From an uncultured Actinomycetes bacterium (GTDB lineage: Bacteria > Actinomycetota > Actinomycetes > Nanopelagicales > Nanopelagicaceae): a stretch of DNA of 58,521 nt. Positions 1-9,829 of the stretch are shown here, one piece after another (position 1 is the stretch's first letter; every line of letters starts with the position of its first letter). Under the pieces are notes generated by a model that was given only the letters and a program-made list of their open reading frames with translations, ran no database searches and was not told the DNA's origin. Made by a program: the position numbers and the translations under genes. Location: NCBI GenBank assembly GCA_903873185.1, contig CAIQNN010000043.1, positions 1 to 58,521 on the forward strand, in the 5' to 3' direction.

Positions 1-34
1 CCTGAACCCCAGTAGCGAGGGAAGTTGGGCAGAA
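1..34. other. Window edge, end of an unknown upstream gene or spacer
   Basis: Only 34 bases precede the first gene. A TAG at 13-15 could end an upstream reading frame (last codons Pro-Glu-Pro-Gln), but nothing identifies that gene. In other actinobacteria a cyclophilin-type peptidyl-prolyl isomerase often lies here; this is context only. Confidence 0.2.
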
Positions 35-730
35 TTGATTATTGAGGCGGTCGTTGCGCCCTATTTCGGGACGAATTGCTGGGTGATTGCGCCGAATAAG
101 GGGTCAGAGTGCTTCATTGTCGACCCCGGAATCGGCGCCAACCCCGATATGGTGGCTCGGATTACCCCAGTTCTGGATAAGTTCAAACTCAAACCCATAG
201 CTATCTTCTTGACCCACGGCCACCTAGACCACTTGTTCTCCGTCTTTCCGCTTTCAAAACGTTATGGAATTCCCGCCCTTATTCATCCTTTAGATCGAAT
301 CTTGCTGACACAGCCGCAACGCGCCTTGACCGCGGGCGGGGAGAGCGAGAAATTAATGGCCAGTTTTGGGGTATCAGAATTCTTTGAGCCTGAGATTGTC
401 ACTGAAGTCGATGATGGCCATGAAATTGAAATAGCTGGCATGAGAATTGCGGCGCGGCATTCACCTGGACACACCAAAGGCTCACTCATGTTTTCTATCG
501 ATCAAGAATTCCTAATCTCCGGCGATGTTCTATTTGCTGGTTCCATAGGTCGCACCGACTTGCCCACTGGCTCTGCGGCCTCGATGTTAGCGACGCTTAA
601 ATCTAAAGTATTGCCGCTCGCCGATGATGTAATTGTTCTGCCCGGCCATGGCGGGCAAACTACAATTGGTCGAGAACGCCGAAGCAACCCGTATCTCCAA
701 GAGAATTTTTTGAATGGAAGGCTCAGATGA
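35..730 (+). CDS. MBL-fold metallo-hydrolase, glyoxalase II-like
   Basis: A 231-residue metallo-beta-lactamase-fold hydrolase of the hydroxyacylglutathione hydrolase-like group, probably a cytoplasmic thioester hydrolase. The metal-binding motif THGHLDH is at residues 60-66, followed by HSPGHTKG near 142, SGDVLF near 162 and LPGHG near 203, which together supply the usual two-metal ligands. The start is a TTG at 35; the frame stays open to the window edge, but the family's N-terminus (a short strand followed by GTNCWV) fits this start. Its stop overlaps the hisS start (ATGA), so the two are probably co-transcribed, as in many actinobacteria. The true substrate is unknown; a mycothiol-linked thioester is possible in an organism that carries mshC, but nothing here shows it. 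Confidence 0.85.
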   Translation: MIIEAVVAPYFGTNCWVIAPNKGSECFIVDPGIGANPDMVARITPVLDKFKLKPIAIFLTHGHLDHLFSVFPLSKRYGIPALIHPLDRILLTQPQRALTAGGESEKLMASFGVSEFFEPEIVTEVDDGHEIEIAGMRIAARHSPGHTKGSLMFSIDQEFLISGDVLFAGSIGRTDLPTGSAASMLATLKSKVLPLADDVIVLPGHGGQTTIGRERRSNPYLQENFLNGRLR

Positions 731-1980
731 AGTTTCAAGCACCTAAAGGGGTAAGCGAATACTTTCCCCAACGCTCAGGTGCCTTCGAACGCGTCCGAGC
801 AACTTTAATTACAGCGGCGGCAACCTCTGGTTACCAACTAATAGAACTACCAGTCTTTGAAGATACGGAGCTTTTTGCCCGCGGGGTCGGCGAAAGTACA
901 GATGTAGTTTCAAAAGAGATGTATACCTTTGAGGATCGAGGCGGACGTTCTATAACGCTGCGTCCCGAGGGTACGGCAGGCGTGATGCGAGCGGTCATCG
1001 AACACAACTTGGATCGGGGTCAACTTCCCGTCAAACTTTGGTACTCCGGTGCCTTCTTCCGCGCCGAACGACCACAAGCTGGGCGTTATCGCCAGTTTTA
1101 TCAAGTTGGCGTGGAAGCGATTGGCTACGACGATCCCGAGATTGATGCCGAAGTTATTGCAATGGCCGATCGCGGTCTTCGAGAATTAGGACTCAAATCC
1201 TTCCGCCTAGAACTCACCTGCCTCGGCGACCTGGCATCTAGGCAAGCACACCGGATTGATCTTGATAAATTCATCTCCGGACTGGAACTAGATGAAGCAA
1301 CGCGCGCTAAGGCCGCGTTAAATCCGTTGCGCCTTTTTGATGATAAACGCGAAGCGATTAAAAGCGCGATGTTAAATGCGCCAATTTTGCTGAATTATCT
1401 TTCAGCCGAGAGTCGCGCCAATTTTGAAAAAGTTCAAGCTTTGCTTGAAAGTTTCGGCGTTCCCTTCACCATCAACGAACGAATGGTCCGTGGACTTGAT
1501 TATTACACCGGCACCACCTTTGAATTCGTACACGAAATGTTGGGCGCTCAGTCGGGAATTGGTGGCGGTGGTCGCTACGACGGCTTAATGTCTCAACTGG
1601 GCGGCGCAGATCTATCCGGAATCGGTTATGGAATTGGCATTGATCGAGTTCTGTTGGCTTGCGAAGCCGAAGGAATCGAACTCCAAGCCATTTCACCATT
1701 GGAAATTTTCGTAATCGCCCTCGGGAGTGCCGAGAAGGAATATGTTGCAAAGTTGATAAACGAACTCCGAGGCGCAGGCATTAGCAGTGACATGGCATAC
1801 GGTGACCGCGGTCTTAAAGGTTCCATGAAATCGGCCGATAAAAGTGGTGCTCGCTATTCAATAGTTGTTGGTAGCGATGAGTTGGTCTCTGGCAGCGCCC
1901 AACTCAAAGATATGAAAACCGGTGAAAGTCAGTCAGTTATGCTCTCCTCCTTGCCTCAAATTCTTCGTCGTAGTAGTTAG
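727..1980 (+). CDS. hisS: Histidyl-tRNA synthetase
   Basis: Class II aminoacyl-tRNA synthetase that charges tRNA-His, 417 residues, a normal length. Visible signatures are LRPEGT at 78-83, motif 2 [16 protein letters not shown] at 111-126, the histidine-binding RGLDYYTG at 255-262, GGGRYDGL at 280-287 and motif 3 [11 protein letters not shown] at 300-310. The anticodon-binding domain occupies roughly 325-410. The ATG overlaps the stop of the MBL hydrolase, and a GGAAGG ribosome-binding sequence lies just upstream at 716-721. aspS follows 15 nt downstream, a common hisS-aspS order. Confidence 0.97.
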   Translation: MKFQAPKGVSEYFPQRSGAFERVRATLITAAATSGYQLIELPVFEDTELFARGVGESTDVVSKEMYTFEDRGGRSITLRPEGTAGVMRAVIEHNLDRGQLPVKLWYSGAFFRAERPQAGRYRQFYQVGVEAIGYDDPEIDAEVIAMADRGLRELGLKSFRLELTCLGDLASRQAHRIDLDKFISGLELDEATRAKAALNPLRLFDDKREAIKSAMLNAPILLNYLSAESRANFEKVQALLESFGVPFTINERMVRGLDYYTGTTFEFVHEMLGAQSGIGGGGRYDGLMSQLGGADLSGIGYGIGIDRVLLACEAEGIELQAISPLEIFVIALGSAEKEYVAKLINELRGAGISSDMAYGDRGLKGSMKSADKSGARYSIVVGSDELVSGSAQLKDMKTGESQSVMLSSLPQILRRSS

Positions 1981-1995
1981 GTAGTGAAATAAGAA

Positions 1996-3747
1996 ATGTT
2001 AAGAACACACACCGCAGGCTCGCTTCGAAAGAGTGATGTAGGTAGCACCGTAACTTTGGCGGGTTGGGTAGCTAGACGCCGTGATCATGGCGGCGTTGCT
2101 TTTATCGATCTACGCGATGCTTCAGGAGCAGTGCAAGCAGTTATCCACGACGAGAATTTGGCTGGATCGCTACGCGCCGAGTGGTGCATATTATTAACTG
2201 GAACAGTCGCTGCCAGGCCAGAAGGTAACGAAAATCTCGCGATTCCAACCGGCGAGATCGAGATTGTCTGCGAAAAGCTTGAAGTTCTGAGCGAATCGGC
2301 AGCGCTTCCATTCCCAGTAGATAGTGGCGACCTAAGCACCATTAGCGAAGAGATTCGTCTAAAGTACCGATACTTGGACCTGCGCCGCGAAGGACCTGCC
2401 AAGAATCTGCGACTGCGTTCCAAAGTTACTTCGGCAATTCGCAATGTGATGGACTCCGAAGATTTCCTAGAAATTGAAACACCGTATTTGACTCGTTCTA
2501 CTCCTGAAGGTGCCAGAGACTTCTTGGTTCCAGTCAGACTGCAGCCGGGTAGTTGGTATGCCTTGCCACAGTCGCCGCAACTTTTCAAGCAACTTTTGAT
2601 GGTGGCAGGCATGGAGCGTTATTATCAAATTGCTCGTTGTTTCCGCGATGAAGATTTCCGTGCTGACAGACAACCAGAGTTCACCCAACTAGATATTGAA
2701 ATGTCATTCGTTGATCAGGCTGACATTCTGTCTGTTGCTGAGAAAGTCTTGGTCTCTGTTTTTAAGCAGGTTGTTGATTTCGACATTCCGACTCCGATTG
2801 CACATATGACTTATCACGAGGCTATGCGTCGCTTCGGCTCAGATAAGCCAGATCTCCGATTCGATAATGAGCTCTCTGATGTAACAGAGTTCTTTAAAGC
2901 TACAACCTTTCGGGTATTCCAAGCTGAATATGTCGGTGCCGTTGTTATGCCAGGTGGCGCGAGCTCGGCCCGCCGCGAACTCGATGCTTGGCAAGAGTGG
3001 GCCAAAGCCCGCGGTGCCAAAGGGTTGGCCTATATCTTGGTGCAAGAAGATGGAACTCTCGCAGGACCAGTCGCGAAGAATCTCTCTGAAATCGAAACTG
3101 CAGGTATCGCGGCTCAAGTTGGCGCAAAGCCTGGAGATGCGATCTTCTTTGCAGCCGGAAACCAAACTGATTCGCTGAATCTCTTGGGCGCCGTTCGGTT
3201 GGAAGTTGGCAAGCGCTGCAATTTGATTGACACCTCCGCTTGGAAATTTCTTTGGGTGGTCGATGCTCCAATGTTCGAACTAAAGGAGAACTCCGATCCA
3301 TCAAGTGGTTGGACCGCAGTCCACCATCCCTTCACGGGTCCAAAGCCCGAGTTTGCGGCTACCTTCGACCAGGCTCCAGGTCAAGCACTGGCATATGCCT
3401 ATGACATCGTTCTGAATGGTAATGAAATCGGTGGCGGTTCGATCAGAATTCATCAGCGCGAGATGCAAAAACGCGTCTTTGACGTTATTGGTCTGACACC
3501 AGCTGAAGCCGAAAGCAAATTTGGCTTCTTGCTCGAAGCCTTTAATTATGGGCCACCACCTCATGGTGGAATTGCCCTCGGCATCGATCGGCTTTGTGCC
3601 CTATTGGCCGGTGCAGATTCAATTCGCGAAGTTATCGCCTTCCCCAAGACAGCTAGCGGTGGCGATCCATTAACCGGCGCACCGACCCCGATCACGGCCC
3701 CACAACGCCGTGAAGCCGGAGTTGATTTCAAGCCTGAGAGTAAGTAA
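1996..3747 (+). CDS. aspS: Aspartyl-tRNA synthetase, probably non-discriminating (Asp/Asn)
   Basis: A 583-residue class II synthetase of the bacterial AspRS type. It has an N-terminal OB-fold anticodon domain (about 1-105), the catalytic core with motif 2 [14 protein letters not shown], a bacterial GAD insertion in the middle, and motif 3 near the C-terminus (GIALGIDRL). In the anticodon domain, RRRDHGG places His at residue 31 and RPEGNE places Gly at 77. These are the residues associated with non-discriminating enzymes that charge both tRNA-Asp and tRNA-Asn; discriminating E. coli AspRS has Leu and Lys there. If so, Asn-tRNA would be finished by GatCAB amidotransferase, not encoded in this window. 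The ribosome-binding site is weak. The gene lies 15 nt after hisS. Confidence 0.96.
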   Translation: MLRTHTAGSLRKSDVGSTVTLAGWVARRRDHGGVAFIDLRDASGAVQAVIHDENLAGSLRAEWCILLTGTVAARPEGNENLAIPTGEIEIVCEKLEVLSESAALPFPVDSGDLSTISEEIRLKYRYLDLRREGPAKNLRLRSKVTSAIRNVMDSEDFLEIETPYLTRSTPEGARDFLVPVRLQPGSWYALPQSPQLFKQLLMVAGMERYYQIARCFRDEDFRADRQPEFTQLDIEMSFVDQADILSVAEKVLVSVFKQVVDFDIPTPIAHMTYHEAMRRFGSDKPDLRFDNELSDVTEFFKATTFRVFQAEYVGAVVMPGGASSARRELDAWQEWAKARGAKGLAYILVQEDGTLAGPVAKNLSEIETAGIAAQVGAKPGDAIFFAAGNQTDSLNLLGAVRLEVGKRCNLIDTSAWKFLWVVDAPMFELKENSDPSSGWTAVHHPFTGPKPEFAATFDQAPGQALAYAYDIVLNGNEIGGGSIRIHQREMQKRVFDVIGLTPAEAESKFGFLLEAFNYGPPPHGGIALGIDRLCALLAGADSIREVIAFPKTASGGDPLTGAPTPITAPQRREAGVDFKPESK

Positions 3748-3797
3748 TTAATCGCAATTGGTTAGCTCCGCGAGAGGTGAATTAGTCTGCAATAGGG

Positions 3798-3803
3798 CAG
3801 AAT
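3798..3803 (+). promoter_or_regulatory. Candidate -10 element of the lipoprotein-protease operon
   Basis: The hexamer CAGAAT ends 7 nt before the GTG at 3811. It deviates from TAnnnT only at its first base and fits the leaderless spacing seen elsewhere in the window. No ribosome-binding site is visible. This is a weak prediction. Confidence 0.3.
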
Positions 3804-3810
3804 CGCCAGC

Positions 3811-4467
3811 GTGAAAATCGCTGATTGGCGCTTGATGGCTCTGATTCCAGTCCTGAGCCTGGCTCTTTCGGCTTGTGGCGTGCCATCGCAATATTACGCA
3901 TCCGATAAGAAGGATGGCGTTTATCTAACACTGCCAACTGGTTGGCACTCGATTTCACAATTGAAGTTAAATGCTTTAGAAGCAACCTCAACTGCTACGG
4001 GTGCGGCAGACCGTTTGGCGTTGGTCCGATGGCAAGAAGGTTTCTCCCCGGACGCCAAAGTTGGAGCGAAGGCGGTGCTGAATTTGAGTGCACCAAGTTC
4101 ACCGGTGATTTATGTGCGAGTGCGTGGCCTGACGTTTGATGAAACCAACGCGGTCTCTTTTAATTCCCTTCGAAATATGATCGTCCCTCTGACAACTTGG
4201 ATAGATGGCACCGACACCACGGCACCTGAATTTCAAATTTTCGATGATAGCCCAGTAATCCAAAAGGTAGCCAGAGGAGTGCATACAAATTATGAATTCA
4301 CGGTCAAAGGCCAACCATCTGAAACCATCGATCAAACTGCCCTGGTTTCAGAAGATCGCAGTTTGATTTATGTTTTGATAGTGCGTTGCACAACGACCTG
4401 CTTTGATAAGAACCGAGCTGTACTTTCTAAAATCTCTAAATCCTTCACCGTGAGAGGTACCCGATGA
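3811..4467 (+). CDS. Predicted lipoprotein of unknown function
   Basis: A 218-residue protein I do not recognise at family level. The first 22 residues are a lipoprotein signal peptide: positive start, hydrophobic stretch, and the lipobox LSAC with lipidated Cys 22. The mature part should therefore sit on the outer face of the membrane. Two cysteines near the C-terminus (CTTC) may form a disulfide or metal site. The start is GTG at 3811 with no clear Shine-Dalgarno. Its stop overlaps the start of the next gene (ATGA at 4464-4467), which encodes a membrane AAA+ metalloprotease. This tight coupling suggests the two products work together, perhaps with the lipoprotein as an adaptor or substrate sensor; that is inference only. 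Confidence 0.85.
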   Translation: MKIADWRLMALIPVLSLALSACGVPSQYYASDKKDGVYLTLPTGWHSISQLKLNALEATSTATGAADRLALVRWQEGFSPDAKVGAKAVLNLSAPSSPVIYVRVRGLTFDETNAVSFNSLRNMIVPLTTWIDGTDTTAPEFQIFDDSPVIQKVARGVHTNYEFTVKGQPSETIDQTALVSEDRSLIYVLIVRCTTTCFDKNRAVLSKISKSFTVRGTR

Positions 4468-6731
4468 CCGAGACCAGTCGTCCGCGCGATACGGATCGAA
4501 AGACGAGAATTCATCTCTCCTTCTACGATCGCATCAAGTTTCTGCTGTTCTTCGCAGTGGTATTCGTCATTCTCATGTGGGCACAACTAGCTGACAACCC
4601 GCTACTTAATTTGCGTGATGCCGCGGTCGATGGTCTACAACGGCGGTGGTGGCTATTAGCGCTCTTTGGAATTGAAACTATTCGACAGTTACATTTCTTA
4701 GCGGCGGAGATTTTGGCGCCGTATCACGGAATTTGGCAACGTTACTTTGCTGCAGTGGATCGAATGATTCATCGCCTTAGCGACTGGAACCGCTTTAGAA
4801 TTTCGCGCGTAATAAAGGCGTTGGTCTTTTTGGTGTTGTTGTCAGTAGTCCTAGGCGCGATCTACAAAGAGACGCCAATTCGAGCACTCTTTTTAGCCCC
4901 CAAAGCACTTTGGAGCGCTCTGCCGCTGCTGGGACAGTTGCTCTTCGGGGTTTTCTTTGTGGTCATTCAATTCGTTGCCATGTTCTGGTTCCTGAGTCGT
5001 GGTGGCATCGACACCTATTTTCCCGATGATATTAGGACTCGCTTCTCAGATGTCTGGGGACAAGATCACGTTCTGAACCGCATCCGAGAGAATTTGCTCT
5101 TCCTAGAGTCGCCAGAAGAGATTGAAAAACACGGTGGCTATGTGCCGGGCGGAATTTTGCTTTGGGGTCCACCAGGCACCGGTAAAACTCTGATGGCCGA
5201 ATCGATGGCCGGCGAGACCGGAAAGCCCTTTGTATTCGTTGATCCCGGCGCTTTCAACAACATGTTCTTTGGGGTTGGCGTGCTTAAAGTGAAGTCACTC
5301 TTTCGTAAGCTTCGCAAGTTAGCGCTTCGTTACGGTGGCGTAGTTGTCTTCTTTGATGAAGCAGACTCTTTAGGTAACCGGGGCATTTCTACTAGTGGTG
5401 GGCGGTTCTCGCCGGCGAATTCAATCTTTGCTACGCCATGCCATGGGGGAAATTATCTTTCCGATCCCTCTGTGCAGTTGGTGGTACAGGAGAAGGTTGC
5501 CCAAGAAAAATTCGTTGCGAACAGCGCAATGGGCGGCGGGAATTCAGGAATGGGAACTTTGCAAGCATTGCTCACGGAACTATCAGGCCTAAAGAAGCCA
5601 AAAGGATTTTTCAATCGTATCGTTCGCCGAACCCTAGGGCTTCGACCAAAGAACCCGCCTAAATATCGGATTCTCGTTGTTATGGCTACCAATATGCCGG
5701 AGGCCCTCGATGAAGCCTTGTTGCGTCCGGGCCGAATCGATCGAATGTATCGCGTTGGTTACCCGAGCAAAGCGGGTCGCGTAAGAACCTATGAAGGTTA
5801 CTTGGCGAAGGTATCTCACTCACTTACGCCTGAAGAGATTGATAAGTTGGCGACAATCACACCTTACTCAACCGGTGCCACTATCAAAGACACTATCAAC
5901 GAAGCGCTGATCATGGCGATTCGTCACGGTCGGCAATCAATCACGTGGGCGGATGTAATCCGAGCAAAGCAATTGAAGGAGCTTGGACCTGCAGAAGATG
6001 TGGAATATATCGAACGCGAACGTCATGCAATTGCGATTCATGAAGCCTGTCATGGAGTGATGGCTTATCTGGTTCGCCACCACATGTCGATCGACCTTGC
6101 CACAATCGAAAAAGGATCTGACTACTTAGGAATGGTGGCCAGTATTCCGCCAGATGATCAATTCACCAGATGGCGAACTGAATACGAGGCGGATATTTTG
6201 GTTTCATTAGCCTCCCTGGCGGGAGAGCGAATGTTCTTTGAAGGTGACAACTCTTCTGGGGTTTCTGGGGACCTTGAAACTGCAACAACGATCGCTAGCT
6301 TCATGGAAGGGCATTGGGGGATGGGTGTAACCGTCTCCTCGCATGCCTCGAACCGGCAGTTTGAAGTTGGTTCGCCCGGAGGTGGCGGTCGCCCCAAAGA
6401 GGATGGGGTAAATGAGTTGCGTCGAGCGCTCTCGGACCGAATTGAAGACAACCTTTCTGGACTACTAATTCGTGCAGAAGAGATTCTCACAACCAACCGC
6501 GCCAAGGTTTTGTCTCTAGCCCATGCGCTAGAAATTCACAAGACAATGTCCGGCGAGGATGTGATCGCTGTTATGGAAGGCGCCATCGGTCCGCTGGTGG
6601 ATGGTCGGCCATATCTTTCCTTGGAGAATATTTCTGCCATCGAGAGTTACCACTCCGCGGCAGTGCGCGCTCACAACGCGCACGAAAAACCTGATCTGTC
6701 CATCCCAATCTTCACTCCAACCCCAGCTTAA
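4464..6731 (+). CDS. Divergent FtsH-like membrane AAA+ zinc metalloprotease
   Basis: A 755-residue FtsH-family (M41) protease. Predicted membrane segments lie near 24-41, 117-136 and 155-177. The AAA+ module has Walker A GPPGTGKT at 235-242, a pore-loop-like MFFGVG at 267-272, Walker B VVVFFDEAD at 293-301 and a second region of homology LLRPGRIDR at 419-427. The protease domain has HEACH at 526-530 and a likely third zinc ligand Asp 603 (SGDLETAT), so it looks active. Unlike ordinary FtsH it has a longer N-terminal membrane region and about 60 extra residues between Walker B and the SRH (roughly 305-400, Gly/Ser-rich then basic). It is probably a second, specialised protease. It is translationally coupled to the upstream lipoprotein. 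Confidence 0.88.
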   Translation: MTETSRPRDTDRKTRIHLSFYDRIKFLLFFAVVFVILMWAQLADNPLLNLRDAAVDGLQRRWWLLALFGIETIRQLHFLAAEILAPYHGIWQRYFAAVDRMIHRLSDWNRFRISRVIKALVFLVLLSVVLGAIYKETPIRALFLAPKALWSALPLLGQLLFGVFFVVIQFVAMFWFLSRGGIDTYFPDDIRTRFSDVWGQDHVLNRIRENLLFLESPEEIEKHGGYVPGGILLWGPPGTGKTLMAESMAGETGKPFVFVDPGAFNNMFFGVGVLKVKSLFRKLRKLALRYGGVVVFFDEADSLGNRGISTSGGRFSPANSIFATPCHGGNYLSDPSVQLVVQEKVAQEKFVANSAMGGGNSGMGTLQALLTELSGLKKPKGFFNRIVRRTLGLRPKNPPKYRILVVMATNMPEALDEALLRPGRIDRMYRVGYPSKAGRVRTYEGYLAKVSHSLTPEEIDKLATITPYSTGATIKDTINEALIMAIRHGRQSITWADVIRAKQLKELGPAEDVEYIERERHAIAIHEACHGVMAYLVRHHMSIDLATIEKGSDYLGMVASIPPDDQFTRWRTEYEADILVSLASLAGERMFFEGDNSSGVSGDLETATTIASFMEGHWGMGVTVSSHASNRQFEVGSPGGGGRPKEDGVNELRRALSDRIEDNLSGLLIRAEEILTTNRAKVLSLAHALEIHKTMSGEDVIAVMEGAIGPLVDGRPYLSLENISAIESYHSAAVRAHNAHEKPDLSIPIFTPTPA

Positions 6732-6738
6732 AGTCGGG

Positions 6739-6744
6739 TAGAGT
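6739..6744 (+). promoter_or_regulatory. -10 hexamer for a leaderless DUF948 transcript
   Basis: TAGAGT ends exactly 6 nt before the ATG at 6751, the recurrent leaderless arrangement of this window. It lies just after the protease stop codon, so alaS and its neighbours can be transcribed independently of the protease operon. Confidence 0.5.
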
Positions 6745-6750
6745 TAAGGC

Positions 6751-7137
6751 ATGGGTCCTGGAGGAATTGCAACCATAATCGCCGCTAGTTCGTTGGCGAT
6801 CATCGCGGCAGCTATTGCTTATGCCGTGGTTCGCGTTGGTCGCTTCATCGACGAGGCGAAATTATCGCTTAAGTCGATTACCGCCGAGACGACCCCGTTA
6901 CTAGAAGAGGTAACTACTACCGTTACTTTGGTAAATGGCCCCTTGCACAGCCTTAATAAGATCACCAAATCTGCGGAGGAACTCACGGAAAAGATCACTT
7001 CGGCTACTGGATCCTTCATGGATAAGAATGGTCTGGCGATGAAAGCTGCTGGCGTTATTTTGACCGCTGCCCAAATGAAGAAGGGCGCGTCGAAGCCGAG
7101 AAAGTCCAGACGACGCTCTTCAGAGGAGCAAGAGTAA
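6751..7137 (+). CDS. DUF948 small membrane protein
   Basis: A 128-residue protein with one N-terminal hydrophobic segment (about 6-28), then a helical, probably coiled-coil region with many Thr/Glu/Lys residues, and a very basic Lys/Arg/Ser-rich tail. This is the DUF948 pattern, and the position just upstream of alaS is conserved in many actinobacteria. The function is unknown; the architecture suggests a membrane-anchored protein with a cytoplasmic helical domain. The gene is probably read from its own promoter at 6739 and leads into alaS 4 nt downstream. Confidence 0.8.
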   Translation: MGPGGIATIIAASSLAIIAAAIAYAVVRVGRFIDEAKLSLKSITAETTPLLEEVTTTVTLVNGPLHSLNKITKSAEELTEKITSATGSFMDKNGLAMKAAGVILTAAQMKKGASKPRKSRRRSSEEQE

Positions 7138-7141
7138 GCAC

Positions 7142-9826
7142 GTGAATTCTGCTGAAATTCGGGAGCGTTGGCTCCGATTTTTTGAATCCGGAAATAGCCA
7201 AGGGCTAACTCATACGGTTGTACCTTCCGCCTCCCTCATCGCAGATGATCCCAACCTACTTTTGGTAAATGCTGGAATGGTTCCATTTAAGCCCTACTTT
7301 TTAGGTGAAGTGACCCCGCCATTTAAGCGCGCTACGTCGGTTCAAAAATGTGTTCGGACCCTTGACATCGATGAGGTTGGAAAGACCACCCGCCATGCCT
7401 CCTTCTTTCAAATGTGTGGAAATTTTTCCTTCGGTGATTATTTCAAAGAGGAGGCCATCGCTATGGCTTGGGAGTTATTAACCAAGCCAATTTCAGCAGG
7501 TGGTTACGGTTTCCAAGAAGAGCGTCTTTGGGTCACCGTCTATTTAAATGACGACGAAGCTGCAGATATTTGGCACCATAAAGTTGGCGTTCCCAAGGAG
7601 CGAATTCAACGGCGAGGCATGGCTGATAATTTTTGGTCAATGGGAGTACCCGGTCCATGTGGCCCATGTTCGGAGATCTTCTATGATCGCGGTCCGCAAT
7701 ATGGGAAAGAGGGCGGACCGATTGCTGATGAAGACCGATACATTGAAGTTTGGAATTTGGTTTTCATGCAGAACGTTCGCGGTCAAGGTGGCAGCAAGGA
7801 CGATTTCCCAGTCGTAGGGGAGCTTCCGGCAAAAAGTATTGACACGGGGCTCGGTCTGGAACGAATGGCCGCCTTTCTTCAAGGCGTAGAAAATATTTAT
7901 GAAATTGACACGACCATGCAAATTCTCTCTAAAGCGTCCGAACTAACCGGAGTTCGATACGGAAGCAACCCAAAGAGTGATATCGCTCTTCGGGTAATTG
8001 CTGATCATGCTCGAACCGCGATGATGTTGATCGGGGATGGCGTATTACCGGGAAATGAAGGTCGCGGATATGTCCTTCGACGAATGATGCGCAGAACCAT
8101 CAGAAATATGCGAATTCTTGGTTCACCAGAGCCGACTATTGCCGAACTAATTACCGCATCAGTTGGTGCGATGGGAGCGCAGTATCCGGAACTTATTGCC
8201 GACCAGGCTCGTATTTTGTCGGTCTCGATTGCCGAAGAAGAGTCATTCCTGCAAACTCTCAAGAGTGGAACTCAGATTTTCGATGTGGCCGCCGATGTAG
8301 TTAAGAAAAGTTCGCTGCCAAAGCTTTCTGGAGAAACCGTTTTTAAGCTCCACGATACTTATGGCTTTCCCTTTGATTTAACGCTCGAGATGGCTGCCGA
8401 AATTGATCTGGTTGTCGATGAAGATGGCTTCCGACGATTAATGAAGGAGCAAAAGGATCGAGCTAAGGCCGATGCCCGCTTGAAGAAATCCGGTCACACG
8501 GATCTAAGTGAATATCGCGCCATTATTGATGCAGTCGGAGCCACCAAGTTTGTTGGTTACGAGAGCGTTGAAGCAGAATCGAAGCTGAAGGCGATTCTTA
8601 TTGATGGCAAGAGCGTAAAGAGCGCCGTTGCGGGCGATGAGGTCGAGATTGTTTTAGAGCGCACGCCGTTTTACTCTGAAGGTGGCGGCCAACTTCCCGA
8701 TGGTGGCACGATCACATTAAGTAACGGATCGGTAATTGAAGTTGATGAAGTCCAGAGCCCAGTGCCTGGTCTATATATTCACCGCGGTCGCTTGTTGAGT
8801 GGTGTAGCTGAAATAGGCTCCGTTGCCAATGCGGCAATTGATCGAGAGCGCCGGATGGCAATCTCCCGCGCACATACCGCAACTCATATGGTTCACAAAG
8901 CCTTCCGCGAAGCCCTTGGGGAAGGCGCTACTCAAGCGGGTTCGGAGAATGCACCGGGTCGGTTCCGGTTTGATTTCCCCTCATCAGGTGCAGTCCCAGT
9001 TTCGGTTCTGAATGATGTTGAATCTCGAGTAAATGAAATTTTGTTGGAGGATCTGCGCGTGCAAGCACAGATCATGACGCAGCCGCAGGCAAAAGCTATG
9101 GGAGCCATGGCGCTCTTTGGCGAAAAATATGGTGATCAGGTTCGCGTGGTCAGCGTTGGTGATTGGGCGCATGAACTATGCGGCGGCACTCACGTTACCT
9201 CTTCAGCACAATTGGGATTAGTGAAGTTACTTTCGGAATCGTCAATCGGGGCCGGTGTTCGCCGCGTTGAAGCACTGGTGGGCCGCGATGCCTTTGACTT
9301 CTTGGCGCGGGAACATGTTTTGCTCAATTCACTCACTGAAATTGTTAAAGGTGCGCGCGTCGAAGAACTCCCGGAACGTATTCACGGTCTGCTAGAGCGG
9401 ATGAAAGTGATTGAAAAGGAATTGACCGGCCTTAAAAGCGCTCAAGCTCTCAAAGATTCGGATTCGCTTCTTGCCACAAAGGGACGAGCTGGTGAGGTTG
9501 AATTTGTTGTTGCTCAGCTCAGCGATGGCGTCAGCATTGAAGATCTGCGTCAAATATCGGGCAATCTTCGTAACCAATTACAAAATGGCGTTGTGGTTCT
9601 GATTTCAAATAGCGATGAGCGCTCAACACTTATCGCCTCATGCAGTCCCCAAGCTCAGGCCGCGGGAATCAAGGCGGGAGCACTTGTTAAAGCCGGATCA
9701 ACGATCTTGGGCGGTGGCGGCGGTGGTCGCGATGACTTTGCTCAAGGCGGTGGCGCCAAACTCACTGAAACTAACGCTGCTCTTAAAGCTTTGACCGCGC
9801 TTATTTCTGCCAACACTGGCGCGTAA
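7142..9826 (+). CDS. alaS: Alanyl-tRNA synthetase
   Basis: An 894-residue class II synthetase of full length. The N-terminal catalytic domain is followed by the editing domain, whose zinc ligands are visible as HTATH at about 578-582 and CGGTH at about 680-684. The C-terminal DHHA1 domain ends with a glycine-rich run (GGGGGG) typical of AlaRS. The start is GTG at 7142; the reading frame begins MNSAEIRERWLRFF, matching the family N-terminus. It is followed by ruvX after 3 nt and mltG, the usual actinobacterial order. Confidence 0.97.
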   Translation: MNSAEIRERWLRFFESGNSQGLTHTVVPSASLIADDPNLLLVNAGMVPFKPYFLGEVTPPFKRATSVQKCVRTLDIDEVGKTTRHASFFQMCGNFSFGDYFKEEAIAMAWELLTKPISAGGYGFQEERLWVTVYLNDDEAADIWHHKVGVPKERIQRRGMADNFWSMGVPGPCGPCSEIFYDRGPQYGKEGGPIADEDRYIEVWNLVFMQNVRGQGGSKDDFPVVGELPAKSIDTGLGLERMAAFLQGVENIYEIDTTMQILSKASELTGVRYGSNPKSDIALRVIADHARTAMMLIGDGVLPGNEGRGYVLRRMMRRTIRNMRILGSPEPTIAELITASVGAMGAQYPELIADQARILSVSIAEEESFLQTLKSGTQIFDVAADVVKKSSLPKLSGETVFKLHDTYGFPFDLTLEMAAEIDLVVDEDGFRRLMKEQKDRAKADARLKKSGHTDLSEYRAIIDAVGATKFVGYESVEAESKLKAILIDGKSVKSAVAGDEVEIVLERTPFYSEGGGQLPDGGTITLSNGSVIEVDEVQSPVPGLYIHRGRLLSGVAEIGSVANAAIDRERRMAISRAHTATHMVHKAFREALGEGATQAGSENAPGRFRFDFPSSGAVPVSVLNDVESRVNEILLEDLRVQAQIMTQPQAKAMGAMALFGEKYGDQVRVVSVGDWAHELCGGTHVTSSAQLGLVKLLSESSIGAGVRRVEALVGRDAFDFLAREHVLLNSLTEIVKGARVEELPERIHGLLERMKVIEKELTGLKSAQALKDSDSLLATKGRAGEVEFVVAQLSDGVSIEDLRQISGNLRNQLQNGVVVLISNSDERSTLIASCSPQAQAAGIKAGALVKAGSTILGGGGGGRDDFAQGGGAKLTETNAALKALTALISANTGA

Positions 9827-9829
9827 CTA

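Noticed and set aside
2085-2612. Long minus-strand open frame (175 codons) opposite aspS
   Set aside because: It lies wholly inside an intact aspS, has no family features and reads like the complement of aspS codons.
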